A model generated the notes under the pieces. That model had not been told where the DNA came from and did not search any database. It saw only the letters and a program-made list of their open reading frames with translations. Below are positions 26,198 to 34,235 of a stretch of DNA of 64,000 nt, piece by piece (position 1 is the stretch's first letter; every line of letters starts with the position of its first letter). Both the position numbers and the translations under genes were made by a program. Source of the DNA: Solirubrobacter sp963848475 (lineage in GTDB: Bacteria > Actinomycetota > Thermoleophilia > Solirubrobacterales > Solirubrobacteraceae); the NCBI GenBank assembly GCA_963848475.1, contig CAWKDW010000008.1, forward strand, positions 1 through 64,000, read 5' to 3'.

Positions 26198-27657
26198 GTG
26201 CGCGACACCAGCGATCCGGGCTCGCATGGGATGTGCGCCTCCAGGCGCGTGCCCTCACCCTGCGGGCTCACGACCTCGAGCCGGCCGTCGAGCACCGCGA
26301 GCCGGTCGATCAGCCCGCGCAGGCCGGTGCCGCCGGCGACGGTCGCGCCGCCCTTGCCGTCGTCGGAGACGACGACCAGCAGCTCGCCACCGTCGCGGCT
26401 GACGTCGACCCAGGCGTTGCGGGTGTCCGCGTAGCGGACGACATTGGTGAGACCTTCGGCGATAACGAAGTATGCCGCGGCCTCGACCGGAGCCGGCAAC
26501 CGCTCGTCGAGGTTCACGGTCGACTCGACGTTCAGCGGCGCGCGCGCCACGAGCGCCTCGACCGCGGAGCCGAGACCGCGCTCGGACAGGAACGCGGGAT
26601 GGATCCCGCGCGCGAACTCGCGCAGCTCCGCGAGCGCGACGGCGAGCTTCTCGCCGATCTGGTCGACGGTCCCCGCGAGCCCGCTGTCCGACAGCCGCGC
26701 CTTGAGCATGCGCAGGTCGAGCGCGAGGCTGACGAGCTGCTGCTGCGCGCCGTCGTGCAGGTCGCGCTCGATCCGGCGGCGCGCATCGTCGGCGGCCTCG
26801 ACGATCCGCAGCCGCGAGACGCGCAGCTCGTCGACGCGGGCACGCAGCTCGGCCTTCAGCCGCTCGTTGTCGATCGCCAACGCGGCGGCCGACGCGGCGG
26901 CGGTGACCAGCTCGGGCGACGCGTCGAGCTCGGCGTCGTGGACGATCGCCGCCACGCGCACGCCGCCGCGCTCGACCGCGGTCCAGGCACGGCCGGAGCC
27001 GGGGTCGGGCAGCGTCACCGGGCGGCCGTCGTCGTCGACGAAGATCTCGCGCTCCGGCAGCCAGTAGGCGATGTTGAGCGAGCGGTCGCCGAGGCGCTCG
27101 GCCAGCAGCTCGCGCACCGGGCCGCCCTCGGCCATGCGGGTCCGCAGCAGGCGGCGGGCGAGCGCGCGCAGCGCGGCACCGATGCCCTCGAGCGCGGCGA
27201 TCGAGACGATCGCCGCCGGCAGCGCGAGCAGGCAGAGCACGATGCCGACGCCCGGCCCCAGCGGCCACGGACCGACGAGCCGCCCGTCGTCCCCGGCGAG
27301 CCCGCCGACCCCGAGCACCGCGAGCACGACCGCGAGCGCGACGGGCAGCCCGGCCACGATGAGCCCCGCCAGCGACACCGGCAGCTTGAGCAGGAGCATC
27401 CCGAGCACGCGCCAGAGCGCACCGCGCCCGTACTCCTCGCGGACGCCGGTCCCACGCGGCGAGGGCGGCGGAACCGGCGGCAGGTGCGTCTCCAGCAGCC
27501 GGTTGGCCTGCCGGCGCTCGCCCTCGGCCAGCCGCCACGCGAGCCGCGCGGTGCCCGACAGGATCGGCAGGCCGACCCACAGCGGGGCGAGCAGCACGCC
27601 GAGCACGAGCCCGCCGCCGATCACCAGCAGATACGTCAGGCCCTGCCCGAGGCCCAC
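26194..27657 (-). CDS. Membrane sensor histidine kinase with N-terminal sensor domain
   Basis: At least 487 residues. The N-terminal 190 residues form a PF13796-like membrane sensor (YLLVIGGGLVLGVLLAPLWV, VSLAGLIVAGLPVALAVVLA). A GAF-like stretch precedes a HisKA_3 helix with the His in ARRRIERDLHDGAQQQLVSL, and an HATPase domain with FVIAEGLTNVVRYADTRNAW, VVVSDDGKGGA and GTGLRGLIDRLAVLDGRLEV. The annotated GTG at 27657 cuts the first membrane segment; in-frame codons upstream (ALLYLVVG) look coding, so the true start is probably 20-60 bases further up, overlapping the DUF4097 gene end. No adjacent response regulator. Coupled to a binding lipoprotein gene. Confidence 0.85.
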   Translation of the reverse strand: MGLGQGLTYLLVIGGGLVLGVLLAPLWVGLPILSGTARLAWRLAEGERRQANRLLETHLPPVPPPSPRGTGVREEYGRGALWRVLGMLLLKLPVSLAGLIVAGLPVALAVVLAVLGVGGLAGDDGRLVGPWPLGPGVGIVLCLLALPAAIVSIAALEGIGAALRALARRLLRTRMAEGGPVRELLAERLGDRSLNIAYWLPEREIFVDDDGRPVTLPDPGSGRAWTAVERGGVRVAAIVHDAELDASPELVTAAASAAALAIDNERLKAELRARVDELRVSRLRIVEAADDARRRIERDLHDGAQQQLVSLALDLRMLKARLSDSGLAGTVDQIGEKLAVALAELREFARGIHPAFLSERGLGSAVEALVARAPLNVESTVNLDERLPAPVEAAAYFVIAEGLTNVVRYADTRNAWVDVSRDGGELLVVVSDDGKGGATVAGGTGLRGLIDRLAVLDGRLEVVSPQGEGTRLEAHIPCEPGSLVSRT

Positions 27658-27720
27658 GACGAGGTACAGGAGCGCGCGGCGGGCGACGCGCAGGTGCGGC
27701 GCGACGTCGAGCGCCGTCGA

Positions 27721-28485
27721 TCACGACGCGGCCTCGACGGTGACGTCGCCGCTCGTGCTCAGGGCCTGGATCTGGAACGGGGCGTCGTCGGAGTCGCTGA
27801 GCCCGCGGATCTGGGTCGTTCCGGAATCGCTGCGCGCGTCGATCTGGTAGCGGCCGGACGGGACGGTCGCGTGGACGTTGCCGGTGCGCGAGCGGAGCTC
27901 CAGCCGATCGGCGGAGCACTCGCTGGCGGCGCTGACGGCGCCGGCGTCCGAGCTCGCGCGCAGCAGGAAGCCGCAGAAGCCGGTGGCCGTGATCGCGCCC
28001 GCGTCGCTGTTGATCCGGACCGACGCGCGGACGCGCGACACGCGCACGGAGCCGCCCGAGGTCTCGATCTCGAGCGGGACGTTGTCGGGGACGGTCAGGC
28101 GGTAGGACGCGCGGCAGGAGCCGAGCACCTGGTCGGGGCAGCGCGAGACGATCGAGAGCGTGCCGCCGGCGATCGAACGCTGCTCCTCCGAGGGCGCCCC
28201 GTAGGCGAAGCGATCGACGCGGCGGACCTCGACCGCGGTCGCGCCGCCGTCGATCTCGACGTCGGCGTCGCCCAGGTCCAGCCGGATGGCCGCGAGGTCG
28301 CCGAGCACGCGGTAGGACGTGGTGCGGGTCTCCAGCGACACCGCCCACCAGACCACGAGCGCCGCGGCGCAGATGAGCAACACCAGCCCGCACGCCGCGA
28401 CGAGCCACCACCACGCCTTCGTGCGTCGCTCGGGGCGGGCTTGGTGGGAGGGCGCCTGCACCGGCGCATCTTCCGTGACGCTCAC
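27721..28485 (-). CDS. Membrane-anchored DUF4097-like beta-helix protein
   Basis: 254 residues from GTG 28485. A short Pro-rich cytoplasmic stretch precedes one membrane anchor (WWLVAACGLVLLICAAALVV). The outer part consists of short beta repeats ending in Ser/Asp/Gly turns (LEIETSGGSVRVSRVRASVR, INSDAGAITATGF, LRASSDAGAVSAASE), typical of DUF4097 adhesin-like proteins often paired with membrane-stress regulators. It lies 63 bases upstream of the sensor kinase on the same strand, so the two and the lipoprotein may form one signalling unit. Confidence 0.68.
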   Translation of the reverse strand: MSVTEDAPVQAPSHQARPERRTKAWWWLVAACGLVLLICAAALVVWWAVSLETRTTSYRVLGDLAAIRLDLGDADVEIDGGATAVEVRRVDRFAYGAPSEEQRSIAGGTLSIVSRCPDQVLGSCRASYRLTVPDNVPLEIETSGGSVRVSRVRASVRINSDAGAITATGFCGFLLRASSDAGAVSAASECSADRLELRSRTGNVHATVPSGRYQIDARSDSGTTQIRGLSDSDDAPFQIQALSTSGDVTVEAAS

Positions 28486-28701
28486 TCGGCGTACCGTAGT
28501 CGCAGCGAGGGTGCGGTTGACCACACCATCACTCACCTGACAGCCGTAGCTCTGGGGGCGGTCGCGAGTGGAAATATCCATGTCGTTCCCGTAAGGACAT
28601 GACCAGGCCCAAGGATGGGCCACCTCTCTCTCCCCGCACCGGTCCCAGGGCGCCCTTTCTCCCTCCCGACGTTCGCCGACCGGCCAGCACCTTGGAGCCG
28701 T

Positions 28702-28726
28702 CGCGCCTGACCAGCGCGGCGGCTCA
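28702..28726 (+). repeat. 25-bp direct repeat, copy 1
   Basis: cgcgcctgaccagcgcggcg followed by gctca, identical to 28914-28938. In this copy the hairpin arm upstream has one mismatch (gccgtcgcgc), and the repeat is followed by tttgttt. Confidence 0.8.
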
Positions 28727-28908
28727 TTTGTTTAACCGGGGCTGCCGCCCCCGGACCCCCGCTCAGCCACCGTCCTTATGAGATCGCAAGGTCCCATCAA
28801 GGTCACGCCAAGGTTCGCTTGCGAGGATGCTTCTCGTTCCCCCCCGCTCCGGCCCCGGGCAGTTTGATTTCTCTCCCCGACGCCTGCTGGCCGTCCAGAG
28901 CCCTTAGG

Positions 28909-28938
28909 GCCGCCGCGCCTGACCAGCGCGGCGGCTCA
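28909..28938 (+). repeat. 25-bp direct repeat copy 2, forming a 10-bp hairpin
   Basis: The repeat proper is 28914-28938. Together with five preceding bases it forms a perfect stem, gccgccgcgc (28909-28918) with gcgcggcggc (28926-28935), loop ctgacca. It lies about 50 bases before the trpB ATG, where it could be a leader hairpin or a terminator for upstream read-through. Confidence 0.7.
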
Positions 28939-28985
28939 CCCTCCTCTATCGGGTTCCGCCTGCCAGGCGTCGTTACAGTCGCGCT

Positions 28986-30353
28986 ATGTCGAGCGAGACC
29001 GTGAAGTACGTCCTCGGCGAGGACGCCATCCCGACGCACTGGGTCAACCTGCTCCCCGACCTCCCGGGTGAGCCGCTTCCGCCACTGAATCCGCAGACGG
29101 GCGAGCCCGCCGGACCGCCGGATCTGACGCCGATCTTCCCGATGGCGCTGATCATGCAGGAGGTCTCGCCGGAGCCGACGATCGCGATCCCGGACCCGGT
29201 GCGCGACGCCTACCGGCTGTGGCGGCCGACGCCGCTGTACCGCGCGCGGGGCCTGGAGAAGGCGCTCGGCACGACGGCGAAGATCTTCTACAAGTACGAG
29301 GGCGTCTCGCCCGCCGGCTCGCACAAGCCCAACAGCGCCGTCCCGCAGGCCTACGAGAACGCGCAGGCCGGGATCACGAAGCTGGTGACCGAGACCGGCG
29401 CGGGCCAGTGGGGCTCCTCGCTCGCGTTCGCCAGCTCGCTCTTCGGCCTCGAGTGCGAGGTCTACATGGTCGGCTCCAGCTACGACCAGAAGCCCTACCG
29501 GCGCTCGATGATGCAGACGTGGGGCGCGACCGTGCATCGCTCGCCCTCGGACCGGACGGATTCCGGGCGCTCGCAGGCCTCGCATCCGACCGGCTCGCTC
29601 GGGATCGCGATCTCCGAGGCGGTCGAGGTCGCCGCGCAGAACGAGGACACCAACTACGCGCTCGGCTCGGTGCTCAACCACGTGTTGCTGCACCAGACCG
29701 TGATCGGCCAGGAGGCGATCGCCCAGTTCGAGCTCGCGGGCGCGTTCCCGGACGTCGTCGTCGGCTGCGTCGGCGGCGGCTCGAACTTCGCCGGTCTGTG
29801 CTTCCCGTTCGTCCGCGGGACGCTGCGCGGCGAGAACTCGATCCGCTACGTCGCCGCCGAGCCCGCCGCCTGCCCGACGCTGACCCGCGGCCTCTACGCC
29901 TACGACTTCGGCGACACGGTCGGCCTGACGCCGCTGATGCCGATGCACACGCTCGGCCATGACTTCGTGCCGCCGCCCCTGCACGCCGGAGGGCTGCGCT
30001 ACCACGGTGCCGCGCCGATGATCTCCGGGCTGGTCAAGGCGGGCGTGATCGAGGCGCGCGCCTACCGCCAGAACGAGACCTTCGAGGCCGCGGTGCTCTT
30101 CGCGCGCACCGAGGGGATCATCCCCGCGCCCGAGTCCGCCCACGCGATCCGCGCGGCGATCGTGGAGGCCGAGGCGGCCAAGGAGGCGGGCGAGGAGCGC
30201 ACCATCCTGTTCGGCCTCAGCGGTCACGGCAACTTCGATCTCGCCGCCTACGACGCCTACCTCGGCGGAACCCTTGAGGACGCCGACTTCTCGGAGGAAG
30301 ATCTGCGTGCGGCGCTCGACGCGCTGCCGGCGGGCACGCCGGCCATCGCCTGA
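28986..30353 (+). CDS. trpB: Tryptophan synthase beta-like protein, TrpB2 type
   Basis: A PLP enzyme of 455 residues, longer than the 390-400 of TrpB1 and matching the TrpB2 group (long N-terminus MSSETVKYVLGEDAIPTHWV). The PLP lysine is in GVSPAGSHKPNSAV (S-H-K-x-N), preceded by WRPTPLYRARGLEKALG; the phosphate-binding loop is VVGCVGGGSNFAGLCFP and the C-terminus contains TILFGLSGHGNFDLAAY. TrpB2 makes tryptophan from indole and serine. There is no trpA or other trp gene here, so it probably salvages indole rather than working in a TrpAB complex. It is followed after 12 bases by an alpha/beta hydrolase gene. Confidence 0.92.
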   Translation: MSSETVKYVLGEDAIPTHWVNLLPDLPGEPLPPLNPQTGEPAGPPDLTPIFPMALIMQEVSPEPTIAIPDPVRDAYRLWRPTPLYRARGLEKALGTTAKIFYKYEGVSPAGSHKPNSAVPQAYENAQAGITKLVTETGAGQWGSSLAFASSLFGLECEVYMVGSSYDQKPYRRSMMQTWGATVHRSPSDRTDSGRSQASHPTGSLGIAISEAVEVAAQNEDTNYALGSVLNHVLLHQTVIGQEAIAQFELAGAFPDVVVGCVGGGSNFAGLCFPFVRGTLRGENSIRYVAAEPAACPTLTRGLYAYDFGDTVGLTPLMPMHTLGHDFVPPPLHAGGLRYHGAAPMISGLVKAGVIEARAYRQNETFEAAVLFARTEGIIPAPESAHAIRAAIVEAEAAKEAGEERTILFGLSGHGNFDLAAYDAYLGGTLEDADFSEEDLRAALDALPAGTPAIA

Positions 30354-30365
30354 GAGGAGACCATC

Positions 30366-31283
30366 ATGCGGCAGGACATCGAGTTCGACGCTGAGGGAAC
30401 GACGCTTCGGGGGTGGTTGTACGTCCCGGACGAAGCGACGGGGCCGGCACCGACGATCGTCATGTGCCACGGCTACAGCGCGGTCAAGGAGCTCTTCCTC
30501 GACGCGTTCGCCGAGGTCTTCTGCGATGCGGGCTTCTGCGCGCTCGTCTACGACAACCGCAACCTCGGTGCCAGCGACGGCGAGCCGCGCCAGGAGATCG
30601 ACCCGCACGCGCAGATCCACGACTACCGTCACGCGATCACGTTCGCGCGGACGCTGGACGAGGTCGACGGCGAGCGGATCGGCGTCTGGGGCTCCAGCTA
30701 CAGCGGTGGGCACGTGCTCGTCGTCGGGGCCATCGACCGCCGCGTGAAGTGCGTCGTCGCGCAGGTGCCGCTGATCAGCGGTCACGAGAACGCGCGCCGG
30801 CTGATCCGCTCGGACCTGATCGCGCCGACCCAGGCGATGTTCGAGGCCGACCGCGAGGCGCGCTACCGCGGCGAGGCGCCGCTGATGCTGCCCGTGGTCG
30901 CGCCGGAGGGCGAGCCGAGCGCGCTGCCGACGGCGGACTCCTACGCGTGGTTCACCACGAGCGGCGCGGAGCGGGCGCCGTCCTGGATCAACGAATGCAC
31001 GCTGCGCAGCGTCGAGATGTTCCTCGAGTACGAGCCGGGGACGTACCTGCCCTACATCTCACCGACGCCGCTGCTGATGGTCGTCGCCGCGGCCGATCAC
31101 CTGACGGTCTCGGACCTGGCGATCGACGCCTACGAGCGGGCGCGCGAGCCGAAGCGGCTCGAACTGCTGCCGGGCGGGCACTTCGACGCCTACGTGCAGG
31201 ACTTCGAACGCTCCAGCCACGCGGCGCGCGACTGGTTCGTCGAGCATCTGCTCGCGGGTGCGCGGGAGCACGCCACGGCGTAA
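30366..31283 (+). CDS. Alpha/beta hydrolase
   Basis: 305 residues, cytosolic. PTIVMCHGYSAVKELFLDAF holds the oxyanion-hole HG motif, the nucleophile elbow is WGSSYSGGHVLV (an S-x-S-x-G form of GxSxG), the Asp is in VVAAADHLTVSDLA and the His in LLPGGHFDAYVQDF. The pattern is that of dienelactone-hydrolase/X-Pro-peptidase-like esterases. ATG at 30366 is preceded by gagaggag. It is probably co-transcribed with trpB; the substrate cannot be inferred. Confidence 0.8.
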   Translation: MRQDIEFDAEGTTLRGWLYVPDEATGPAPTIVMCHGYSAVKELFLDAFAEVFCDAGFCALVYDNRNLGASDGEPRQEIDPHAQIHDYRHAITFARTLDEVDGERIGVWGSSYSGGHVLVVGAIDRRVKCVVAQVPLISGHENARRLIRSDLIAPTQAMFEADREARYRGEAPLMLPVVAPEGEPSALPTADSYAWFTTSGAERAPSWINECTLRSVEMFLEYEPGTYLPYISPTPLLMVVAAADHLTVSDLAIDAYERAREPKRLELLPGGHFDAYVQDFERSSHAARDWFVEHLLAGAREHATA

Positions 31284-31287
31284 GAGC

Positions 31288-31768
31288 TCAGGCGGCTACG
31301 AGGCGCGCGGTGTGACGCTCCGCGCGCCCGCCCACCTGATAGCGGGCGACGCTGCGACCGTGCGGCCCGGCAGCGCCCATGAGGACGAAATGGGCCACCA
31401 CGCGCGTGCCCGGGTGCGTCCCGCAGATCTCGAAGCGGTCGGCGAGATCGGCGATCAACGGCATGCCGAGCCCGACGCCGGGGCTGTCCGCGCGAGGACG
31501 CAGGCCGACGCCGTCGTCGGCCACCGCGATCTCGACGCCGTCGTCGTCCAGGCTCGACCGACACATGGATCTGACCGGGGCGCTCCCGGTCACGATACGC
31601 GTGCACGACCGCATTCGTCACCGCTTCTGACACGACCACTCCGACGGCGTCCCGATCGACGGCGATCCCCCGCAGCGCATCCAGTACGGCACGTCGCGCC
31701 TGCGACGCACTCTGGGGCTCTGCCGGGAGGTCCACGTCGAGCAGGTTGGCCTGCACAACCTTGCTCAT
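31288..31768 (-). CDS. RsbW-like ATP-binding regulatory kinase (frameshifted)
   Basis: About 160 residues of the HATPase_c_2 anti-sigma kinase type. The first frame gives VDLPAEPQSASQARRAVLDA and the N box VGVVVSEAVTNAVVHAYRD; after about 31560 one extra base moves the good sequence to the next frame (DDGVEIAVADDGVGLRPRAD, then SPGVGLGMPLIADLADRFEI, the G1 and G2 boxes). It is convergent with the hydrolase gene. No STAS or sigma partner lies next to it. Confidence 0.75.
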
Positions 31769-31796
31769 AGGGAGGGTATGCCCCGGCGCCGTGGCT

Positions 31797-32285
31797 TTAC
31801 ACCAATTCTCCGGTCATGACTCGAACCGCTGCTTGAGACGGTCCAGGAACAGCGGCCTGCGCGGGATTGAGCCGCTCACGCGCCTCGGAGAGCGAAAACC
31901 ACGCCGCGCGATCGACCTCCGGGAACTCCTGCATGCGCCCGGAGCGCGGCGGCCACTGCATCTCGAAGGTGTTCGATCGGACCGCGTCGGCGTCGAGGTC
32001 GCCCTCCAGCGCCCACGCCTGCACGAACTTTCCCGACTTCTGGCGTACCGTGCCGAGGTGATCGAGCTTCCCCTCGTTGGGTCGCGTGCCCGTCTCCTCC
32101 TCGAACTCGCGCAGCGCGCAGGCCAGCGCCTCCTCGTCGACCTCGTGCTGGCCCTTGGGGATCGACCACGCCCCGAGGTCCTTCTTGGCCCAGAACGGCC
32201 CGCCCGGATGCACGAGCAGCACCTCGAGCCCGGCCACGCCGTGGCGGTAGAACACGATCCCGGCGCTGCGCTTGGCCACGTTCAC
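31797..32285 (-). CDS. NUDIX hydrolase (C-terminus frameshifted)
   Basis: About 160 residues. The Nudix box is complete: GQHEVDEEALACALREFEEE continuing TG (GX5EX7REXXEEXG). The start RSAGIVFYRHGVAGLEVLLV and AKKDLGAWSIPKGQ resemble the cytosolic predicted NTP/nucleoside-diphosphate hydrolases. The last 20 residues are abnormal; in the neighbouring frame the sequence reads RPLFLDRLKQRFES, the conserved C-terminus, ending with TGA at 31814. A one-base indel near 31858 is the simplest explanation. Divergent from the FAD oxidase gene with a 43-base gap. Confidence 0.87.
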   Translation of the reverse strand: MNVAKRSAGIVFYRHGVAGLEVLLVHPGGPFWAKKDLGAWSIPKGQHEVDEEALACALREFEEETGTRPNEGKLDHLGTVRQKSGKFVQAWALEGDLDADAVRSNTFEMQWPPRSGRMQEFPEVDRAAWFSLSEARERLNPAQAAVPGPSQAAVRVMTGELV

Positions 32286-32328
32286 AAGTTTGGCGACCCG
32301 GTCGGCGGCGTGACGTATGGTGCCGACG

Positions 32329-33693
32329 ATGGGTCTGCAGGAGGACTTGATCGCCGCACTCGACGCCGAGCGCGTCGTCGCGGGTGAGGACGAGCGTCGC
32401 CGGCACGGAACCGACGAGGGCTGGCACGCACCCGCGGCGCCCGACGTCGTCGTCTATCCGCGTGACACCGAGGAGGCCGCCGCCGTCGTGCGGATCTGCC
32501 ACGCGCTCGCCGTGCCGATCGTCCCGTTCGGCGCGGGCACGTCGCTGGAGGGCCACGTCGCCGCGCTCGACGGCGGCGTCTCGATCGACACGACGCAGAT
32601 GAACGCGATCCTGCGCCTGTCGGTCGAGGACATGGATGTGACCGTCCAGGCCGGTGTCACGCGCCGCCAGCTCGACGAGCGGCTGCGCCCCGAGGGCGTG
32701 TTCTTCTCCGTCGACCCCGGCGCGGACGCGACGATCGGAGGGATGACCGCCACCGGCGCCTCGGGAACGACCTCGGTCCGCTACGGGACGATGCGCGAGA
32801 ACGTCATCTCGCTCACCGTGATCACCGCCGACGGCGAGATCGTGCGCACGCGCTCGCGGGCGCGCAAGTCCTCCGCGGGCTACGACCTGACGCGGCTGTT
32901 CGTCGGCTCGGAGGGGACGCTCGGGCTGATCACCGAGATCACGCTGCGGCTGCAGCCGACGCCCGAGGCGATGACCGCCGCGACCTGCGCCTTCCCGTCG
33001 TTGGACGCCGCCGTCGACACCGTGATCGAGGTGCTCGCCCACGCCATCCCGGTCGCCCGCATCGAGCTGCTCGACGACGTGCAGATCGACGCGGTCAACC
33101 GCCACTTCGGGCTCGACCTCGAGGTCGCGCCGACCCTGTTCCTCGAGTTCCACGGCTCGGCCGAGGAGACCCGGGCGCAGGCCGCCGAGGTCGGCGAGAT
33201 CGCGGAGGGCCACGGGGTCCGCGGCTTCCACTGGGCCGCGGACGAGGCCGAGCGGCGCGGCCTCTGGCGCGCCCGCCACGGTGCCTACGAGGCCGGACGC
33301 GCCCTGCGACCCGGCTCACAGGGCTTCACCACCGATGCGTGCGTGCCAATTTCGCGGCTCGCGGAGACGATCGCCGAGACCAAGAAGGACCTCGACGCAT
33401 CGGGCCTGATCGCCCCCATCGTCGGCCATGTCGGCGACGGCAACTTCCACCTCGCGATCCTCGTCGACCCCGACGATCCCGAGGAGATGGCGCGCGCCGT
33501 GGCGCTCAACGATCGGCTCGTACGCAGGGCGATCGCGGCCGACGGCACCTGCACGGGCGAGCACGGCGTCGGCTACGGCAAGACGGCGTTCCTGGAGCTC
33601 GAGCACGGCCCAGCGGCGATGGCGATGATGCGCGCGATCAAGTCGGCCTTGGACCCCGACGGGCTGTTCAACCCCGGAAAGGTCGCGGGCTGA
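32329..33693 (+). CDS. FAD-binding glycolate/D-lactate oxidase-like dehydrogenase
   Basis: 454 residues of the GlcD/Dld family, which oxidise 2-hydroxyacids. The FAD-binding PCMH domain shows VPIVPFGAGTSLEGHVAALD, DPGADATIGGMTATGASGTT and SAGYDLTRLFVGSEGTLGLI; the C-terminal FAD-oxidase domain has IVGHVGDGNFHLAILVDPDD and GTCTGEHGVGYGKTAFLELE, both with the conserved metal/substrate His residues. ATG at 32329 was preferred over 32317 because it gives the family N-terminus MGLQEDLIAALDAERV. No GlcE/GlcF subunits are present, so it is of the single-subunit kind. It ends 84 bases before hypC. Confidence 0.88.
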   Translation: MGLQEDLIAALDAERVVAGEDERRRHGTDEGWHAPAAPDVVVYPRDTEEAAAVVRICHALAVPIVPFGAGTSLEGHVAALDGGVSIDTTQMNAILRLSVEDMDVTVQAGVTRRQLDERLRPEGVFFSVDPGADATIGGMTATGASGTTSVRYGTMRENVISLTVITADGEIVRTRSRARKSSAGYDLTRLFVGSEGTLGLITEITLRLQPTPEAMTAATCAFPSLDAAVDTVIEVLAHAIPVARIELLDDVQIDAVNRHFGLDLEVAPTLFLEFHGSAEETRAQAAEVGEIAEGHGVRGFHWAADEAERRGLWRARHGAYEAGRALRPGSQGFTTDACVPISRLAETIAETKKDLDASGLIAPIVGHVGDGNFHLAILVDPDDPEEMARAVALNDRLVRRAIAADGTCTGEHGVGYGKTAFLELEHGPAAMAMMRAIKSALDPDGLFNPGKVAG

Positions 33694-33733
33694 CCGGGTC
33701 AGCCTGCGCGCACAGTTTTCCGAAGTGGTACAA

Positions 33734-33761
33734 CTCGGTCTCGGTCAGCACCGAGACCGAG
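33734..33761 (+). promoter_or_regulatory. 12-bp perfect inverted repeat before the hydrogenase operon
   Basis: ctcggtctcggt (33734-33745) and accgagaccgag (33750-33761) are exact complements around the loop cagc. The right arm ends at the first base of the hypC ribosome-binding site (gaggag, 33761-33766), 16 bases before the GTG. Each arm is itself a repeat of ctcggt. It could be an operator for a dimeric regulator or, as RNA, a hairpin that gates transcription or translation of the whole operon. Confidence 0.7.
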
Positions 33762-33777
33762 AGGAGAGCGTGTCGAC

Positions 33778-34044
33778 GTGTGCCTGGCCATCCCCGGCCA
33801 GATCTTGGAGATCGTCGACGAGTCCAATCGACTCGCCAAAGTTGACGTAGCCGGAGTCCGGCGTACCGTCAACATCGGGCTGTTCGACGACATCGGTCCC
33901 GGCGACTGGGTGCTCATCCACGTCGGCTTCGCGATCTCCGTGATCGACGAGGAGGAGGCGCGCGCCACGCGCGAGCTGCTGGAGGCGATGGGCGCCGAAT
34001 ATGAGCAGGAGCTCCACGAGCTGCGCGAGAGCGTGATCGAATGA
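33778..34044 (+). CDS. hypC: Hydrogenase maturation chaperone HypC
   Basis: 88 residues starting M-C-LAIPGQILEIVDESN; the essential Cys2 after the initiator is present. HypC carries the Fe(CN)2CO unit with HypD and delivers it to the apo large subunit. The small beta-barrel part (VRRTVNIGLFDDIGPGDWVL, IHVGFAISVI) is canonical and the C-terminal helix contains EEARATRELLEAMGAE. The start is GTG at 33778 with gaggag upstream. First gene of the hydrogenase operon; its last four bases (ATGA) contain the next start. Confidence 0.93.
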   Translation: MCLAIPGQILEIVDESNRLAKVDVAGVRRTVNIGLFDDIGPGDWVLIHVGFAISVIDEEEARATRELLEAMGAEYEQELHELRESVIE

Positions 34045-34235
34045 GCTGCGGCTCCGAGCACTGCATCACCTGCGGCGACGACGGCACGCCGATGCGCGTG
34101 CTGCGGATCCGAGACGACCTCGCGCTGTGTGAGGACGAGTCGGGCAAGCACCACACCGTCGAGCTCGCGCTCGTCGATGCGGGGGCCGGTGATCAAGTCC
34201 TCGTCCATGCCGGTGTCGCGCTGGTGACGCTGTGA
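34041..34235 (+). CDS. Second, Cys-rich HypC/HupF-like protein
   Basis: 64 residues. The second half aligns by pattern with HypC (MRVLRIRDDLALCEDESGKH, then TVELALVDAGAGDQVLVHAG), but the start differs: MSCGSEHCITCGDDGTPMRV has three Cys in a C-x4-C-x2-C arrangement instead of the single Cys2 of HypC, and the C-terminal helix is absent. It would be able to bind a metal. Comparable small HypC-like proteins are found in other actinobacterial hydrogenase operons; their role is not established. Overlaps hypC and hypD by four bases each. Confidence 0.78.
   Translation: MSCGSEHCITCGDDGTPMRVLRIRDDLALCEDESGKHHTVELALVDAGAGDQVLVHAGVALVTL

Larger units (their letters stand above)
28486..28985. other. 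500-base divergent intergenic region with an imperfect tandem duplication
   Basis: No convincing gene on either strand. It separates the minus-strand DUF4097 operon from plus-strand trpB and should hold both promoters. It is pyrimidine-rich on the plus strand and contains two exact copies of a 25-base sequence 212 bases apart, each preceded by a tctctccccg-type run, so it looks like an old, diverged duplication of roughly 80-100 bases. Confidence 0.5.

Noticed and set aside
26233..28602. 789-residue plus-strand frame opposite the sensor kinase
   Set aside because: Antisense shadow; the kinase N, G1 and G2 boxes are on the minus strand.
28486..28985. T-box, trp attenuator or riboswitch upstream of trpB
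   Set aside because: No T-box sequence (TGGNACCGCG-like), no run of Trp codons and no known riboswitch core could be recognised; only the duplicated hairpin sequence is clear.
31810..31830. gcggttcgagtcatgac as a tRNA T-arm
   Set aside because: The matching stem and the rest of a cloverleaf are missing; the bases are the frameshifted C-terminus of the NUDIX gene.
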